Assembly (NCBI GenBank): GCA_030426385.1
Contig: JAUHYI010000003.1
Span: forward strand, 1-64,000
From: Phycisphaerae bacterium
Lineage (GTDB): Bacteria; Planctomycetota; Phycisphaerae; Phycisphaerales; Phycisphaeraceae
Direction: 5' to 3'
Length of the DNA stretch: 64,000 nucleotides
Shown here: positions 1 through 10,630 of the stretch, one piece after another
Position numbering within the stretch: the first letter of the stretch is position 1
How the letters are laid out: each line of letters begins with the position of its first letter
Translations under genes and position numbers: made by a program
Notes under the pieces: generated by a model
Told to the model about the DNA's origin: nothing
Databases searched by the model: none
Seen by the model: the letters and a program-made list of their open reading frames with translations, nothing else

Positions 1-29
1 GAACGTGGGGGGGGATTTCGGAAGCGCGG

Positions 30-491
30 ATGTTTGAGGTGGTGGGGGGTGGCAGTGGTGATGGTGGGTGGGTGGGGGTGCTGTTGGTGTGGGATGGGGT
101 GGGTGCGGGTGTGTGGGAGGAGGGTGAGGTTGAAGGCGGGGTGGTTGTGACCGTGGATGGCCAGGCGGCGCAGGTGTTGGAAGTGGACGTGGTGGCCTTG
201 CCGGTGGGGATTCGGCATGATTTGCAATCGGTGGGTTTTGTGTTGCCGCCCGATCGTGTGGCGTGGGTGGTGGTGGGTGGGGAAAATGCGCTAAGCCGCA
301 AGCAGCAGAGCGAAGAAGCTGGGGGCGAAGCGGTGGACGAAGCGGGGAAAAATATCGAGCGAAGTGCGGGGGGGAGCGTGGGGGGGAATATGGGGGGGAA
401 CGTGGGAGGGAATGCTGGGGGAAATGTGGGGGGGGGGGTTGTGGTGCAGTTGGGGGATAGGCGGGATCGATGGGTGGCCGGTGAGCGGTAG
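30..491 (+). other. G-rich open stretch, doubtful ORF
   Basis: A 153-codon open frame runs through extremely G-rich sequence. Its second half (about 340-440) is the dispersed G-rich repeat and translates to Gly/Val/Asn-rich low complexity. The middle (about 150-270) has a more ordinary composition and could be the end of a real protein, but I recognise no domain. It may be a gene tail eroded by repeat expansion or a chance frame. Confidence 0.2.
340..445 (+). repeat. G-rich dispersed repeat cluster
   Basis: Several copies of a GGGGGAAATGTGGGGGG-like unit follow one another, separated by variants such as GGGGGGAATATG and GGGGGGAACGTGG. The same unit recurs throughout the window. Runs of 5-10 G make G-quadruplex formation plausible. 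Confidence 0.7.
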
Positions 492-854
492 TGGGGTGGG
501 ATTTCGTTTTCGCGGTTGAGGTCGTGGTGGTGCAAAAAAATGAGGGAAGTGGTGGAAAAAGTGTGGCGAGTGAGCGGTGGAAAAATGAGGCCGGTAACAA
601 TTTGGAGTGGAAAAGTCGGATGAGCCGATGCAAACGTAGATTGAAATGATTACACTCTTGCAAGTCATCAGTGAATTCATCTGAGGCATGTTGGGGGGAG
701 AGGTTGGGGAGGACCGTTGGGGGCAAGTTGGGACGGGACCTGTTTCGGGGTGTAGGGGGGTTGCGTTGGAGGTACAGCGCGGCGGAATTGGTTATGCCGA
801 TTGGCATGTTGAAGGCTGATTTCGTTTGAATTCGTTTGCAACGTTTTATATGGG
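492..854. other. Upstream region of the respiratory cluster
   Basis: There is no convincing gene in this stretch. It must hold the leader and probably the promoter of the ACIII-oxidase cluster, but I see no clear -35/-10 pair. The first half is G-rich, and the last 100 bases are more AT-rich. Confidence 0.4.
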
Positions 855-1550
855 TTGGACGTTACGATTCAGGGTTCTAGTCAAAAATTCGTATTCCCGG
901 CGTGGATTAATTATCTGTTACCCCTGGTGCTGATTTTAGGTGCTGGCGGCGCGGTGTATGTTCCTTCGTTGGTGGGTTATGCATTGAATCCAACGACGCT
1001 GAACGTCGGTTATGCGCCGGTACAACCCGTGCCGTTTAGCCACGCGTTGCATGCGGGTCGTTTGGGCATGGATTGTCGATACTGTCACACGACGGTGGAG
1101 TCCGCCGGTTTCGCGGCGATCCCGCCGACGCAGACGTGTATGAATTGTCACAGCACGATTCACAATGACAAGGTGACGTTGGCCCCAGTGCGTGACAGCC
1201 ATGCGACCGGCAAGCCGATGGAATGGAAAAAGATCCACGATTTAGGGGATTATTCGTATTTCAATCACTCAGCGCACATCAACAAAGGCGTGGGCTGCGT
1301 GACCTGTCACGGCCGAGTCGACACGATGGACGTGGTGCGACAGGCCAAGAATCTGAGCATGAGCTGGTGTATCGAATGCCATCGTAATCCAGAGCAACAC
1401 CTGCGGCCGCGTGATCAGATCACGAACATGACGTGGGACGCCCAGGTGGATGCGGGTCAGCCACAATTGGCGTTGGGTCTGGATCTGAAAAAGAAATATG
1501 GCGTGCATGACGCGGCATACATGACCAGTTGTTCGCGATGCCATCGATGA
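855..1550 (+). CDS. actA: ActA, pentaheme cytochrome c of alternative complex III
   Basis: This is the multiheme cytochrome c subunit of the quinol:electron acceptor oxidoreductase (ACIII). Five CxxCH heme motifs are visible at about residues 74, 95, 148, 172 and 226 (CRYCH, CMNCH, CVTCH, CIECH, CSRCH). One N-terminal membrane segment (about 18-40) would anchor it with the hemes on the outer face. The start is a TTG; the ATG at 850 is in another frame. It is the first gene of a canonical actABCDEF order, which fixes the identity. The protein is 231 aa, in the normal range for ActA. Confidence 0.93.
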   Translation: MDVTIQGSSQKFVFPAWINYLLPLVLILGAGGAVYVPSLVGYALNPTTLNVGYAPVQPVPFSHALHAGRLGMDCRYCHTTVESAGFAAIPPTQTCMNCHSTIHNDKVTLAPVRDSHATGKPMEWKKIHDLGDYSYFNHSAHINKGVGCVTCHGRVDTMDVVRQAKNLSMSWCIECHRNPEQHLRPRDQITNMTWDAQVDAGQPQLALGLDLKKKYGVHDAAYMTSCSRCHR

Positions 1551-1553
1551 GTT

Positions 1554-1716
1554 TTGAGTAAAAAGTTTTGAGTAAAAAGTTAAAAGTAGAAAGTTAAAAG
1601 TGGGGACGGGGGCAGTTTTGTGAGGGGGAAGTTTTGCGGGGGAAACATGCGGGGGGGAAATGTGCGGGGGAAAGCGTGGGGGGCGTGGGGGGGGTGGTGA
1701 ATTGTTTAGCAAAGAC
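1554..1716 (+). repeat. AGTTAAA tract plus G-rich repeat between actA and actB
   Basis: A run of AAAAGTTTTGAGTAAA and AGTTAAAAGT units is followed by a GGACGGGGGCAGTTTTG-type stretch and several GCGGGGGAAATGTG units. The same composite order (AGTTAAA tract, then GGACGGGGGACAG, then G-rich units) occurs at about 7380-7590 and 9995-10140, each time between genes of this operon. Confidence 0.75.
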
Positions 1717-1724
1717 AGGTAAGC

Positions 1725-4700
1725 GTGATTCAAAAACAAGACGGACAATCTGACGGTCAGACGTATTGGCGCAGCTTGGCGGAGCTGGGGGAATCGCCTG
1801 CGGTGCGTGAACGCCTGGAACAGGAATTTACCGGCTACGATCCGGACGCGCTGTTGAAAGATGGCGATGTGTCGCGTCGTGGTTTTTTGAAATTGATGGG
1901 CGCGTCGATGGCGCTGGCTGGTCTGGCGACCGGCGGCGCGGGTTGCCGACGTTGGCCCGAACAGGAAGTGCGACCCTACGCGCGTCGGCCTGAGGGTTCG
2001 ACGCCGGGCGTGGCTCAGTATTTCGCTTCCATGATGGAAATCGGCGGCGTCGCTGAACCCATGCTGGTGCGTAGTTTTGACGGTCGCCCGATCAAAGTCG
2101 AAGGCAATCCGGATCATCCGTTCAGCAAAGGCGTGACCAGCAGTTGGGCCCAGGCATCGACATTGGGAATGTACGATCCGCAGCGCAGCCGCGTGGTGGT
2201 TGAAAAGGGTCGTGCCGCGAGCGAGTGGTCTGCGTTTGAACGATTTGCCGGGCCGTATTTTGAAGCGCTGCGTGCTAATGGTGGTAAAAAGCTGGCAGTG
2301 CTCAGCGAGCGGACGAGCAGTCCGACGATGACGCGCTTGCGACAGGCGTTTGCCAAGGCCTATCCCGCCGCAGCCAAGCAATGGTTCGTGTACGAGCCTG
2401 TGAACAGCGATAACGAAACCGCCGGGATGAAACTGGCGTTCGGTCAGACAGTTCGTCCGCGACTGAAACTGGATCAGGCGAAGATCATCGCGTTTTTCGA
2501 CGGTGATTTCCTGTCGTTTTCAGGTGGCAATCCAGCGGCGGGTCGTTATGCCAAGGACTGGGCCGCGAGCCGACGGAACGTTGATCACGGGGAATCGAGT
2601 CGAACGTATGCGATCGAAGCGCGGTTCACCAACACGGGTGCGGCGGCCGATATTCGGATACCTGCCAAGCCATCGCGTGTGGGCGTGATTCTCGAAGCGG
2701 TGGCCTCGCGATTGGGCGTGGCTGGTGCTCGTGAACATGGTTTGGAAGCGATGGAAGCCGATCGGGTGGCGCTGCTGGTCAGTGACCTGAAATCGAATCC
2801 GGGTGCGGGCGTGGTGGCCGTGGGCGAATCGCAACCAGCCCAGGTGCACGCGTTGGCCGCGAAGCTCAACACCGCGATCGGCGCGGTGGGTAAAACCGTT
2901 GAATATCTGCCAGCCGGCGATGATGAGGGTCGTAGCCATGTGGCGGCGATCAGCGAATTGTCGAAACTGTTGGCCGACGGTGATGTGGACACGCTGGTGA
3001 TTCTGGGTGGCAATCCAGGATTCGATGCCCCGGCCGATCTGGGTTTTGCCGATCTGCTGAGCAAAGCGACGGTGAGCATTCACCTGTCGGATTACGTGAA
3101 CGAAACGAGTGCTGCGTGTTCCTGGCATTTACCGCGGGCGCATCATTTTGAATGTTGGGGCGACGGCCTGGCCTATGACGGGACCGTGACGATTCAGCAG
3201 CCCTTGATCCTGCCCATGTGGGGCGGTCGCAGTGCGATTGAATTGGTCGCGCAGTTGGTCGATGGCAAGACGCATGCAGGATACGATCTGGTTCGACGAA
3301 CGCTGGCGATGACCGAGCCCGGTTGGCGTCAGGCGATTCACGATGGATTCGTCGCAGGCACCGCGGCCAAGCCCGCGTCGGTGACCGTGTCGTCCGACGC
3401 GATCAAACTGCTCGATAGTGCCGGCGGGTCGAATGAACTGGAACTGGTGTTCATCACCGGTGGCGGGACATACGACGGGCGATATGCGAACAACGGCTGG
3501 CTGATCGAAGCGCCGGATTCGATGACGAAATTGACGTGGGACCGCGGCGTTTTGCTGAGCAAAGCCGACGCTGACGCGCTGGGTGTTTCCAATGATGACC
3601 TGTTGTCGGTGACGACGACCAACGGTAAAGCCGCTGTCGAGTTGGCGGTGTATATCATGCCGGGGCTGGCCAAGGGGACGGCCGTGGTCGAGTTGGGCTA
3701 CGGCCGAACGATGGCCGGCAGCGTGGGCAACGGCGTGGGCGTGGATGTGTATCCGCTACGAACGACTGCGGCGATGGCGCTGGCGTCGGCGAAAGCGAAA
3801 AAGACCGGCCGCACGTTCCGATTGGCAAGCACCCAGGATCATTTCCTGATCGACGAGGTCGGGCAATGGGGACGTGATAAACGATTCGGTAAAATCGACG
3901 GCAGTGGGTATGTGGTCAAAGACGGCACCCTCGAAGCGTATAAAAAAGATTCGCATCTGTTCCATCGCGGACACCATGGCGATCTGAGTTTGCAGTTGTA
4001 CGATCCACCGTTTGAAACGCCTGCGAAACATCCTGATGGGCCGACGGCGTTTAATGATCCGCATGCGTGGGGCATGTCGATCGACATGAATACCTGCATC
4101 GGCTGCAACGCTTGCGTGGTGGCATGTCAGGCAGAAAACAATATTCCCGTGGTCGGCCGTGAGGCAGTGATCACCAATCGCGAAATGCACTGGTTACGCA
4201 TCGACCGTTACTTCAAGGGTTCGGTGGAAGATCCAGATGCGGTGGCGATGCCGGTGATGTGCGTGCATTGTGAAAATGCCCCATGCGAACAGGTTTGCCC
4301 AGTGGCGGCGACGGTTCACGATACCGAAGGGTTGAACACCATGGTGTACAACCGGTGCGTGGGCACGCGGTATTGTTCGAACAACTGCCCGTACAAAGTG
4401 CGACGGTTCAACTATTTTGATTGGCATGCCAAGGGTGCGACCAGCAACACCGAAGCACGAAATCCCAATGACGATGCCCAGCCTTGGATGGGAATACCCG
4501 ATACGCAACAGAACGCGGTGATCAACCAGATCACGCAGATGGTGTTCAACCCGGACGTGACGGTGCGTATGCGTGGTGTGATGGAAAAATGCACGTACTG
4601 CGTGCAGCGAATCCAGGATTCGAAGATCACCGCGAAGAACGAATTTGCCCAGGGCAAAAACGGCCGTAGCGATGAACTGGTACGCGATGGTGAAGTCACG

Positions 4701-4964
4701 ACCGCCTGTGAATCTTCATGCCCGACCGATGCGATTGTGTTTGGCAACCTGAACGATCCAAATAGCCGGGTCTGGAAAAATCACAGCAACCCGCGTTCGT
4801 ACAAATTGCTCGAAGAACTAAACAGTCGTCCGCGCACGAAACACATGGCCCGATTGCGAAATCGTCCCGAAGGGATGAAGAAGACCCCCGCCGGTTTTGC
4901 CCACATTCCCGTGTTCGGCGGCGATAAAGATAAAAAAGACAAGCACGAAGGCGATAAGCATTAA
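1725..4964 (+). CDS. actB: ActB, molybdopterin-type and iron-sulfur subunit of ACIII
   Basis: This large peripheral subunit fuses a molybdopterin-oxidoreductase-like region (about residues 85-700, without evident cofactor ligands) to a four-cluster ferredoxin-like region (about 785-1030). A twin-arginine motif SRRGFLK at about 50 and a hydrophobic stretch mark Tat export. The cluster ligands are seen in [37 protein letters not shown] and CTYC followed by [10 protein letters not shown]. It would relay electrons from quinol toward the cytochrome subunits. The start is a GTG at 1725. The C-terminus is Lys/Asp-rich. At 1079 aa it matches fused ActB proteins. Confidence 0.93.
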   Translation: MIQKQDGQSDGQTYWRSLAELGESPAVRERLEQEFTGYDPDALLKDGDVSRRGFLKLMGASMALAGLATGGAGCRRWPEQEVRPYARRPEGSTPGVAQYFASMMEIGGVAEPMLVRSFDGRPIKVEGNPDHPFSKGVTSSWAQASTLGMYDPQRSRVVVEKGRAASEWSAFERFAGPYFEALRANGGKKLAVLSERTSSPTMTRLRQAFAKAYPAAAKQWFVYEPVNSDNETAGMKLAFGQTVRPRLKLDQAKIIAFFDGDFLSFSGGNPAAGRYAKDWAASRRNVDHGESSRTYAIEARFTNTGAAADIRIPAKPSRVGVILEAVASRLGVAGAREHGLEAMEADRVALLVSDLKSNPGAGVVAVGESQPAQVHALAAKLNTAIGAVGKTVEYLPAGDDEGRSHVAAISELSKLLADGDVDTLVILGGNPGFDAPADLGFADLLSKATVSIHLSDYVNETSAACSWHLPRAHHFECWGDGLAYDGTVTIQQPLILPMWGGRSAIELVAQLVDGKTHAGYDLVRRTLAMTEPGWRQAIHDGFVAGTAAKPASVTVSSDAIKLLDSAGGSNELELVFITGGGTYDGRYANNGWLIEAPDSMTKLTWDRGVLLSKADADALGVSNDDLLSVTTTNGKAAVELAVYIMPGLAKGTAVVELGYGRTMAGSVGNGVGVDVYPLRTTAAMALASAKAKKTGRTFRLASTQDHFLIDEVGQWGRDKRFGKIDGSGYVVKDGTLEAYKKDSHLFHRGHHGDLSLQLYDPPFETPAKHPDGPTAFNDPHAWGMSIDMNTCIGCNACVVACQAENNIPVVGREAVITNREMHWLRIDRYFKGSVEDPDAVAMPVMCVHCENAPCEQVCPVAATVHDTEGLNTMVYNRCVGTRYCSNNCPYKVRRFNYFDWHAKGATSNTEARNPNDDAQPWMGIPDTQQNAVINQITQMVFNPDVTVRMRGVMEKCTYCVQRIQDSKITAKNEFAQGKNGRSDELVRDGEVTTACESSCPTDAIVFGNLNDPNSRVWKNHSNPRSYKLLEELNSRPRTKHMARLRNRPEGMKKTPAGFAHIPVFGGDKDKKDKHEGDKH

Positions 4965-4987
4965 GTCAGTGCAAGCGATAGAAAATG

Positions 4988-5212
4988 AGCCGCAGATGGA
5001 CGCAGATAAACACGGATGAACACAGAGAAATACGGCTAAATAAAACAGGTTGGATGTGGTGGGGGCAATTGATGTTTTGGAAACCAAATTGTTTGGCATT
5101 GGAAAAATATGAAAGTAGTCGAGTGATACAGTGGTGACGAAAGAAAAATTGGGAATCAGATGGCGTGCTTGTCTGATTTCTGATCTGTGTCCATCTGCGT
5201 TTATCTGCGGCT
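4988..5212. repeat. Spacer element with inverted arms, upstream of actC
   Basis: The left arm (4988-5014) contains AGCCGCAGATGGACGCAGAT and the right arm (5186-5212) contains CCATCTGCGTTTATCTGCGG. They are inverted but imperfect: the two inner blocks are exchanged. Similar arrangements lie upstream of coxB (11683-11897) and coxC (15074-15241). Confidence 0.6.
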
Positions 5213-5235
5213 AAAAATGTTGAAATTGAACTGAT

Positions 5236-6768
5236 ATGACCACGATGACCCGCGAATCCAGTTTCCCCGAATTGCCCGATCCAGATGCGGTGCGCAACAG
5301 CATGGGCGGTATCGATTCGCCTGAGATCGACAATACGTCAGACGATCCGCGACAGCGGGCGCCGTTGGTGACCGGCGATAATGATTTTGCCAGCGTGACC
5401 GAAAAGGTGACGCAACTGGCACTGTTCCCGATCAAGAAAACGCCCAAGGCGTGGTGGGTGGCATTTGCGGCGGCGTTGTTTTTGTTGGCGCTGCTGAAAT
5501 TTACGATTGTGTATCTGTTGGTGACCGGCACGGGTATCTGGGGCAACAATACGCCGGTGTCGTGGGGCTTTCCGATCGTCAACTTCGTGTTCTGGGTGGG
5601 TATCGGCCACGCGGGCACGCTGATCAGTGCGATCCTGTTTCTGTTCCGACAGAACTGGCGCACGAGTATCAACCGATTTGCCGAGGCGATGACGATTTTC
5701 GCGGTCATGTGTGCGGGCTTGTTCCCAGCATTACACGTGGGGCGGGCGTGGTTTGCCTATTGGCTATTCCCGATACCGAACCAGATGGCGATGTGGCCTC
5801 AGATGCGATCGCCACTTTTGTGGGACGTGTTTGCCGTGTCGACCTATGCCACCGTGTCGATCCTGTTCTGGTACGTGGGCATGATTCCTGACCTGGCGAC
5901 GTTGCGTGACCGTGCGACGAGCAAAACCAGTCAGGTTTTGTACGGCATTTTCAGCCTGGGCTGGAACGGTTCGAGCCGACACTGGGTGCGGTTTGAACGG
6001 GCTTATCTATTGTTGGCCGCGATCGCCACGCCGTTGGTGTTGAGCGTGCATAGCGTCGTGAGTTTCGACTTCGCAGTGGCCCAGCTACCGGGTTGGCACA
6101 CGACGATCTTCCCGCCGTATTTCGTCGCCGGTGCGGTGTTCGGCGGGTTCGCGATGGTGATCACCTTGGCCGTGCCCGCGCGACAGTTCTTCGGCTTGAA
6201 AGAAATCATCACGATGCGGCACCTGGAAAACATGGCGAAGGTCATGTTGGCGACCGGGTTGATCGTATCGTATGCCTATGCCACGGAATTTTTCGTGGCC
6301 TGGTACAGCGGTCACCACTACGAACAATTCGTGTTCATGAATCGGCCGATGGGCTCGCTCAAGTGGGCCTTCTGGACGATGTTCCTGTGCAACGTGTGCG
6401 GCCCGCAGTTCATGTGGTTCAAAGCCTTGCGAAATAATTTGTGGGTACTGATGTTCAGTGCGATGTGCGTGAACGTGGGCATGTGGTTCGAACGGTTCGT
6501 GATTACGGTGACAAGTTTGCACCGCGACTTCCTGCCCTCAAGCTGGGCGACGTTTGTGCCAACCAAAATTGACTATCTGATGCTGCTGGGCAGTTTCGGG
6601 TTGTTCTTCACCATGTTCCTGCTGTTCCTGCGATTCCTGCCGGCAGTGGCGATGGCTGAAGTCAAGAGCGTGTTGCCCCAGGCCCATCCGCATCATCATG
6701 GTGACGATCACAGCAGCAGTCACGGTGATGGTCACGACGGCGGCACGAAAGATGGGGAGGCCCACTAA
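5236..6768 (+). CDS. actC: ActC, NrfD/PsrC-like membrane subunit of ACIII
   Basis: This polytopic quinol-binding subunit belongs to the NrfD/PsrC family and is predicted to cross the membrane about ten times. It begins with an ATG and has a soluble N-terminus of about 60 residues before the first membrane segment. The C-terminus ends in a His/Asp/Ser/Gly-rich tail ([17 protein letters not shown]), a type of tail seen in three other proteins of the cluster. Its stop overlaps the actD start (TAATG), so the two are translationally coupled. Confidence 0.93.
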   Translation: MTTMTRESSFPELPDPDAVRNSMGGIDSPEIDNTSDDPRQRAPLVTGDNDFASVTEKVTQLALFPIKKTPKAWWVAFAAALFLLALLKFTIVYLLVTGTGIWGNNTPVSWGFPIVNFVFWVGIGHAGTLISAILFLFRQNWRTSINRFAEAMTIFAVMCAGLFPALHVGRAWFAYWLFPIPNQMAMWPQMRSPLLWDVFAVSTYATVSILFWYVGMIPDLATLRDRATSKTSQVLYGIFSLGWNGSSRHWVRFERAYLLLAAIATPLVLSVHSVVSFDFAVAQLPGWHTTIFPPYFVAGAVFGGFAMVITLAVPARQFFGLKEIITMRHLENMAKVMLATGLIVSYAYATEFFVAWYSGHHYEQFVFMNRPMGSLKWAFWTMFLCNVCGPQFMWFKALRNNLWVLMFSAMCVNVGMWFERFVITVTSLHRDFLPSSWATFVPTKIDYLMLLGSFGLFFTMFLLFLRFLPAVAMAEVKSVLPQAHPHHHGDDHSSSHGDGHDGGTKDGEAH

Positions 6769-7361
6769 TGAGCAGTACCGTAACCCCTGTTAAAGAAGAG
6801 TCCGCCCAGTTGATCGGGCTGATGGCCGAATTTGAAGACGTGACGTCGGTGTTCGCGGCGACCGAAAAGGTGCGCGACGCGGGTTTCAAGAATTTTGACG
6901 TGCACGCGCCGTTTCCGATCCACCATATCGATCGGGCCATGGGCATGAAGCCGACGAAATTGCCGTGGATCGCGCTGTGTGGCGGATTGATCGGATTAAC
7001 CTTTGGTGCGTCGCTGGTTTATTTCAGCAACGCGATCACGCCCGAGGGCGCGCCGGTATCCTTGCAGGGTTATCAGTTTTTGATCAGTGGTAAGCCGCTG
7101 TTTTCATTGCCTGCCAATATCCCGATTCTGTTCGAGACAACGATTCTGTTCACTGCGTTTGCAATCGTGTTGGGCATGCTACGGCTCAACAACTTGCCGA
7201 TGCACTACAACCCGTTGTTCAAGAGCGACCGATTCCGTCGAGCGACGCAGGATAAATTTTTCATCGTGATCGACGCGGACGATGACCAGTTTGATAAAGA
7301 CAAGACGCAGCAGTTCCTGTTCGATGCCGGGGCCGAAGCGATCGAAGAAGTGTGGGATTAA
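6768..7361 (+). CDS. actD: ActD, DUF3341 subunit of ACIII
   Basis: This is a small membrane subunit with two transmembrane segments (about residues 65-90 and 120-145) between soluble ends, as expected for DUF3341/ActD. The N-terminal motif LMAEFEDVTSVFAAT resembles the usual opening of ActD. It overlaps the actC stop by one base. The C-terminus is acidic. At 197 aa it fits the family. Confidence 0.9.
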   Translation: MSSTVTPVKEESAQLIGLMAEFEDVTSVFAATEKVRDAGFKNFDVHAPFPIHHIDRAMGMKPTKLPWIALCGGLIGLTFGASLVYFSNAITPEGAPVSLQGYQFLISGKPLFSLPANIPILFETTILFTAFAIVLGMLRLNNLPMHYNPLFKSDRFRRATQDKFFIVIDADDDQFDKDKTQQFLFDAGAEAIEEVWD

Positions 7362-7375
7362 GGGCGAGTCGAAGG

Positions 7376-7600
7376 CTCGCCAGTCGAAGTCAGAAGTCAG
7401 AAGTCAGAAGTCAGAAGTCAGAAGTTAAAAGTTAAAAGTTAAAAGTTGAGGACGGGGGACAGTTTTGCAGGGGGCGTGCGGGGGAATGCGGGGGGGGTAA
7501 GCCGGAAGCGGCAAAGCATGCGGGGGAAATGTGGGGGGGTAGGCCAGAAGCGGCGAAGGTTTGCGGGGGAAAATGTGGGGGGGGTGGGGGGTTGGTACGT
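7376..7600 (+). repeat. AGTTAAA tract plus G-rich repeat between actD and actE
   Basis: Repeats of AAGTCAGAAGTCAG and AGTTAAAAGTT lead into GGACGGGGGACAGTTTTGC and several GGGGGAAATGTGGGG units. The unit TAGGCCAGAAGCGGCGAAG is also partly duplicated here (TAAGCCGGAAGCGGCAAAG). There is no gene in it. Confidence 0.75.
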
Positions 7601-7635
7601 TGAATTTAGGAAAAGCGAAGTCTGAACCACGAATT

Positions 7636-8379
7636 ATGGATAAACACGCCCAAGAATGGTTGATCCCGACGCCGAGTCGGTTGAAGAAGCAACTGCGATT
7701 GCGGTCGATGCCATGGCAGATGGTGTCGGGCATCGTGTTGTTGGTTTGTTTAGCGACGGTACCGTTGGCCTTGGTGTCACGTGCTCGTTCGAAAACCTCG
7801 ACCAAGCCGCGTGTGCATTTGTTCCAGGACATGGACAATCAGCCGAAGTACAAAACGCAATCACCGTCGCCGATTTTTGCCGATGGCCGATCGATGCGTC
7901 CACCGGTAGCCGGTACGGTTGCCCGTGGCCATTTGGAAGGCGACGATCACTACGATCGCGGTTTCACGATGAGCAAAGAGGGCGATGCGTGGTCGGTGAG
8001 CTATTTCAAAGGATTCCCTGAGCAGGTGGTGGTGGATGATGCGTTGTTGCAACGGGGTCAGGAACGATTTTTGATTTATTGTTCGCCTTGTCACGGTGCG
8101 GATGGCCTGGGCAATGGGATGGTTCATGTGCGGGCGACCGAATTGAAACAAGCGAGCAATGGTTGGACGCAGCCGACGGACATCACGACGCTGGGCGATC
8201 GTGAAGCGGGGCATCTATATAACACGATCCGTAACGGGATCCGGACGATGCCGGGTTATGCGGCGCAGATTCCGACCGCCGACCGTTGGGCAATCGTGGC
8301 CTACGTGCGAGCGTTGCAACTGAGCCAGAATGCGACGCTGGATGATGTGCCTGCCGACAAGCGTGACAAGATTCAGTAA
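7636..8379 (+). CDS. actE: ActE, monoheme cytochrome c of ACIII
   Basis: The 247 aa protein has an N-terminal membrane anchor (about residues 27-47) and one class-I cytochrome c domain with CSPCH at about 149-153. A candidate distal Met lies in the RTMPGYAAQIP region. ATG 7636 is chosen because the open frame upstream is made of the G-rich repeat. ActE takes electrons within the complex. It sits between actD and actF as usual. Confidence 0.9.
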   Translation: MDKHAQEWLIPTPSRLKKQLRLRSMPWQMVSGIVLLVCLATVPLALVSRARSKTSTKPRVHLFQDMDNQPKYKTQSPSPIFADGRSMRPPVAGTVARGHLEGDDHYDRGFTMSKEGDAWSVSYFKGFPEQVVVDDALLQRGQERFLIYCSPCHGADGLGNGMVHVRATELKQASNGWTQPTDITTLGDREAGHLYNTIRNGIRTMPGYAAQIPTADRWAIVAYVRALQLSQNATLDDVPADKRDKIQ

Positions 8380-8438
8380 GTTAAAAGCTAAACGTGACAA
8401 GCGTGGTGTTTAATGTGGTGGGGCGTAAGACATAGACT

Positions 8439-9989
8439 ATGAAAACGCATATTGATCCCAACGAGAAATGTTTCCTGTCAGGCGAATCAGCGCCGGGCGG
8501 TCGCGGTGCGAAAGACCTGTGGCTGTATATTGTGGCGTTGGTGGGCGCTGCGGTGGCCGTGATTCCTGCGACCATGATGGAAGGCGATGGCGTCCATCGT
8601 TTTCTGTTGGCGTATCTGATTGCGTTCGCCTTTGTGTTCAGCCTGTCAATGGGCAGCCTGTTCTTCGTGTTTATCACGCATCTGTGCCGGGCCGGTTGGG
8701 CGCCAATTGTGCGTCGGCCTGCGGAAATCATGGCCGCGAATATCCGGGTGGTGGCGATTCTGTTTTTACCAATCGCGATCTCGGTCATCAGTGGCCACGG
8801 GAAACTGTATCCGTGGGCCCAGCCCGATAGCGCGTTGGTCGGGGCGCATGCGGATGCGGCAGAGCATGGTGATGCCGAGGTGTATGTCGATGCGGTGGGC
8901 CGAGAAACGGTGATCGCGTTGGTGGCAGCCGAAGCCGGACACGGGGAAGATGAACATGCGGGCCACGATCATGCGGGCCACGATGCGGGGGGACATGATG
9001 AAGCGGGGCATGATGCGCATGATGCGGCGGGGCATGGCGACGGGCATGGCGCGGTTGCCGATCACGGATTAGAAATTCATGTGGTGCAGAATGCCGCGGG
9101 CGACTGGGTGTTCCCGCATCAAGTGCTCGACGATTTCACGATGAAGAAACGGCCTTGGCTTAGCCAGGGTTGGTTCATCGGACGTTGGATATTCTTCTTC
9201 GTGGTTTGGACCTCGATCGCATGGTGGTATCTGCGTAACTCGTTGGCCGTCGACCGCACGGGCGATTACCTGATCACGCAGAAGTTGGAAAAATGGTCGG
9301 CCCCGATCGCGTTGATCTTTGCCCTGACGTTCACGTTCGCGGCGTTTGATCTGATGATGAGTCTGAATCCGCACTGGTATTCGACGATGTTCGGCGTGTA
9401 CTATTTTGCGGGGACGGTGATCTCGACGTTTGCGGCCCTGATCCTGATTTTCCTGGGATTGCAGGCCTGCGGTTTTGTGAAAACATCGGTGACGGTGGAA
9501 CACTATCACGACCTGGGTAAATTGCTGTTCGCGTTTGTGTTTTTCTGGACGTATGTGGGATTCAGCCAATACATGTTGCTGTGGTATGCATCGTTGCCGG
9601 AAACGGTGATGTGGCTACAGCATCGCGGCGTGTCGATGGTGGACGGCCAAACCAACGGATGGGCATGCATCATTCTGTTGCTGCTGTTCGGACATTTCAT
9701 GTTTCCGTTTTTGGGGTTGTTGTCACGACATGTGAAACGCAGTCGCAAAGCCTTGGCGTTTTTCGCGATCTGGATGCTCGTGATGCACTACACGGACATG
9801 TACTGGCTGGTGATGCCTGAGATCGGCCCGAATTCGGGGCCGGTGTTCGGGTTGATTGAAATCGGTACGTTTGCGTTCGTGTTGGCGGTGTTCGGCATCG
9901 GTGCGTTACGACTGGCTAGCAAGCATAGCCTGGTGGTGCAGCGCGACCCGCGGATGGCCGATACGTTGAACCACGAGAACCTGTATTGA
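8439..9989 (+). CDS. actF: ActF, polytopic membrane subunit of ACIII
   Basis: ActF is related in fold to ActC/NrfD and lacks cofactor ligands. About ten hydrophobic segments are visible. Unusually, a soluble loop at about residues 145-215 is a His/Asp/Gly/Ala-rich repeat (units such as AGHDHAGHDAGGHDEAGHD), which could bind metal. The family assignment rests on operon position and membrane topology. Confidence 0.9.
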   Translation: MKTHIDPNEKCFLSGESAPGGRGAKDLWLYIVALVGAAVAVIPATMMEGDGVHRFLLAYLIAFAFVFSLSMGSLFFVFITHLCRAGWAPIVRRPAEIMAANIRVVAILFLPIAISVISGHGKLYPWAQPDSALVGAHADAAEHGDAEVYVDAVGRETVIALVAAEAGHGEDEHAGHDHAGHDAGGHDEAGHDAHDAAGHGDGHGAVADHGLEIHVVQNAAGDWVFPHQVLDDFTMKKRPWLSQGWFIGRWIFFFVVWTSIAWWYLRNSLAVDRTGDYLITQKLEKWSAPIALIFALTFTFAAFDLMMSLNPHWYSTMFGVYYFAGTVISTFAALILIFLGLQACGFVKTSVTVEHYHDLGKLLFAFVFFWTYVGFSQYMLLWYASLPETVMWLQHRGVSMVDGQTNGWACIILLLLFGHFMFPFLGLLSRHVKRSRKALAFFAIWMLVMHYTDMYWLVMPEIGPNSGPVFGLIEIGTFAFVLAVFGIGALRLASKHSLVVQRDPRMADTLNHENLY

Positions 9990-9990
9990 T

Positions 9991-10140
9991 GGGTTTGAGT
10001 TAAAAGTCAAAAGTCAAAAGTTAAAAGTTAAAAGTTAAAAGTTAAAAGTTAATAGTAGAGGCGGGGGACAATTTTGCGGGGGAAATGTGGGGGGGGTGTG
10101 GGGGTGTCTCGGTATGACCCGGGGAAAACGTAGGGGGGTG
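9991..10140 (+). repeat. AGTTAAA tract plus G-rich repeat after actF
   Basis: At least five AAAAGTT units are followed by GGCGGGGGACAATTTTGCGG and GGGGGAAATGTGGGGGG. This is the third copy of the composite spacer in the operon. Confidence 0.75.
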
Positions 10141-10157
10141 GGGGATTGAGGTTAATT

Positions 10158-10499
10158 ATGGATACACATGCGACAACTGGTAACGGACACGAACGACTGA
10201 CGGAAACCGATGAGGTTCACGGCGGGATGAACATGGCGGTGATCGGCACGATCTCGGTGATGTCCGCGATCCTGGTGTTGTCGTCGGTGCTGCTGATTCA
10301 GGGCTGGTTTTACCGTGTGCAAAGTAGCGAGCGAGCCCGAAAAGACAGTGGCCAGGCGAATCAGAAGCTGGTTGATTTGCAACAATCGCAAGCGGCGCAT
10401 TTGAAGGAATATCGCTGGGTGGATCAGGCCGCAGGCAAAGCGACGATTCCGATCGACGTGGCGATGAAGCGTGTGGTGGAAAAAAATGGGGCGGAGTAG
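10158..10499 (+). CDS. Small single-span membrane protein of the ACIII-oxidase cluster
   Basis: The 113 aa protein has one membrane segment (about residues 28-50) and a charged, Gln-rich C-terminal domain. ATG 10158 (MDTHATTG) is preferred over the TTG at 10146. It lies between actF and sco. Its place suggests an accessory subunit or assembly factor, but I do not recognise a named family. Confidence 0.7.
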   Translation: MDTHATTGNGHERLTETDEVHGGMNMAVIGTISVMSAILVLSSVLLIQGWFYRVQSSERARKDSGQANQKLVDLQQSQAAHLKEYRWVDQAAGKATIPIDVAMKRVVEKNGAE

Positions 10500-10630
10500 T
10501 TTTGGGGAGGCTAGAATCTAGGTGCTAGATCCCAAGATTTGGAACGGTAGGGTGCGGAGATTAGCGGGGATTAAGTGTTGAGTGGGGCCATCGCGGTGTA
10601 ATCGTGGGACAACTGTGGCGGGGATGGTGA

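Noticed and set aside
1269-2381. Minus-strand frame opposite actA and actB
   Set aside because: It spans two convincing + strand genes and their repeat spacer, and its sequence is Arg/His/Thr-rich as expected of an antisense shadow.
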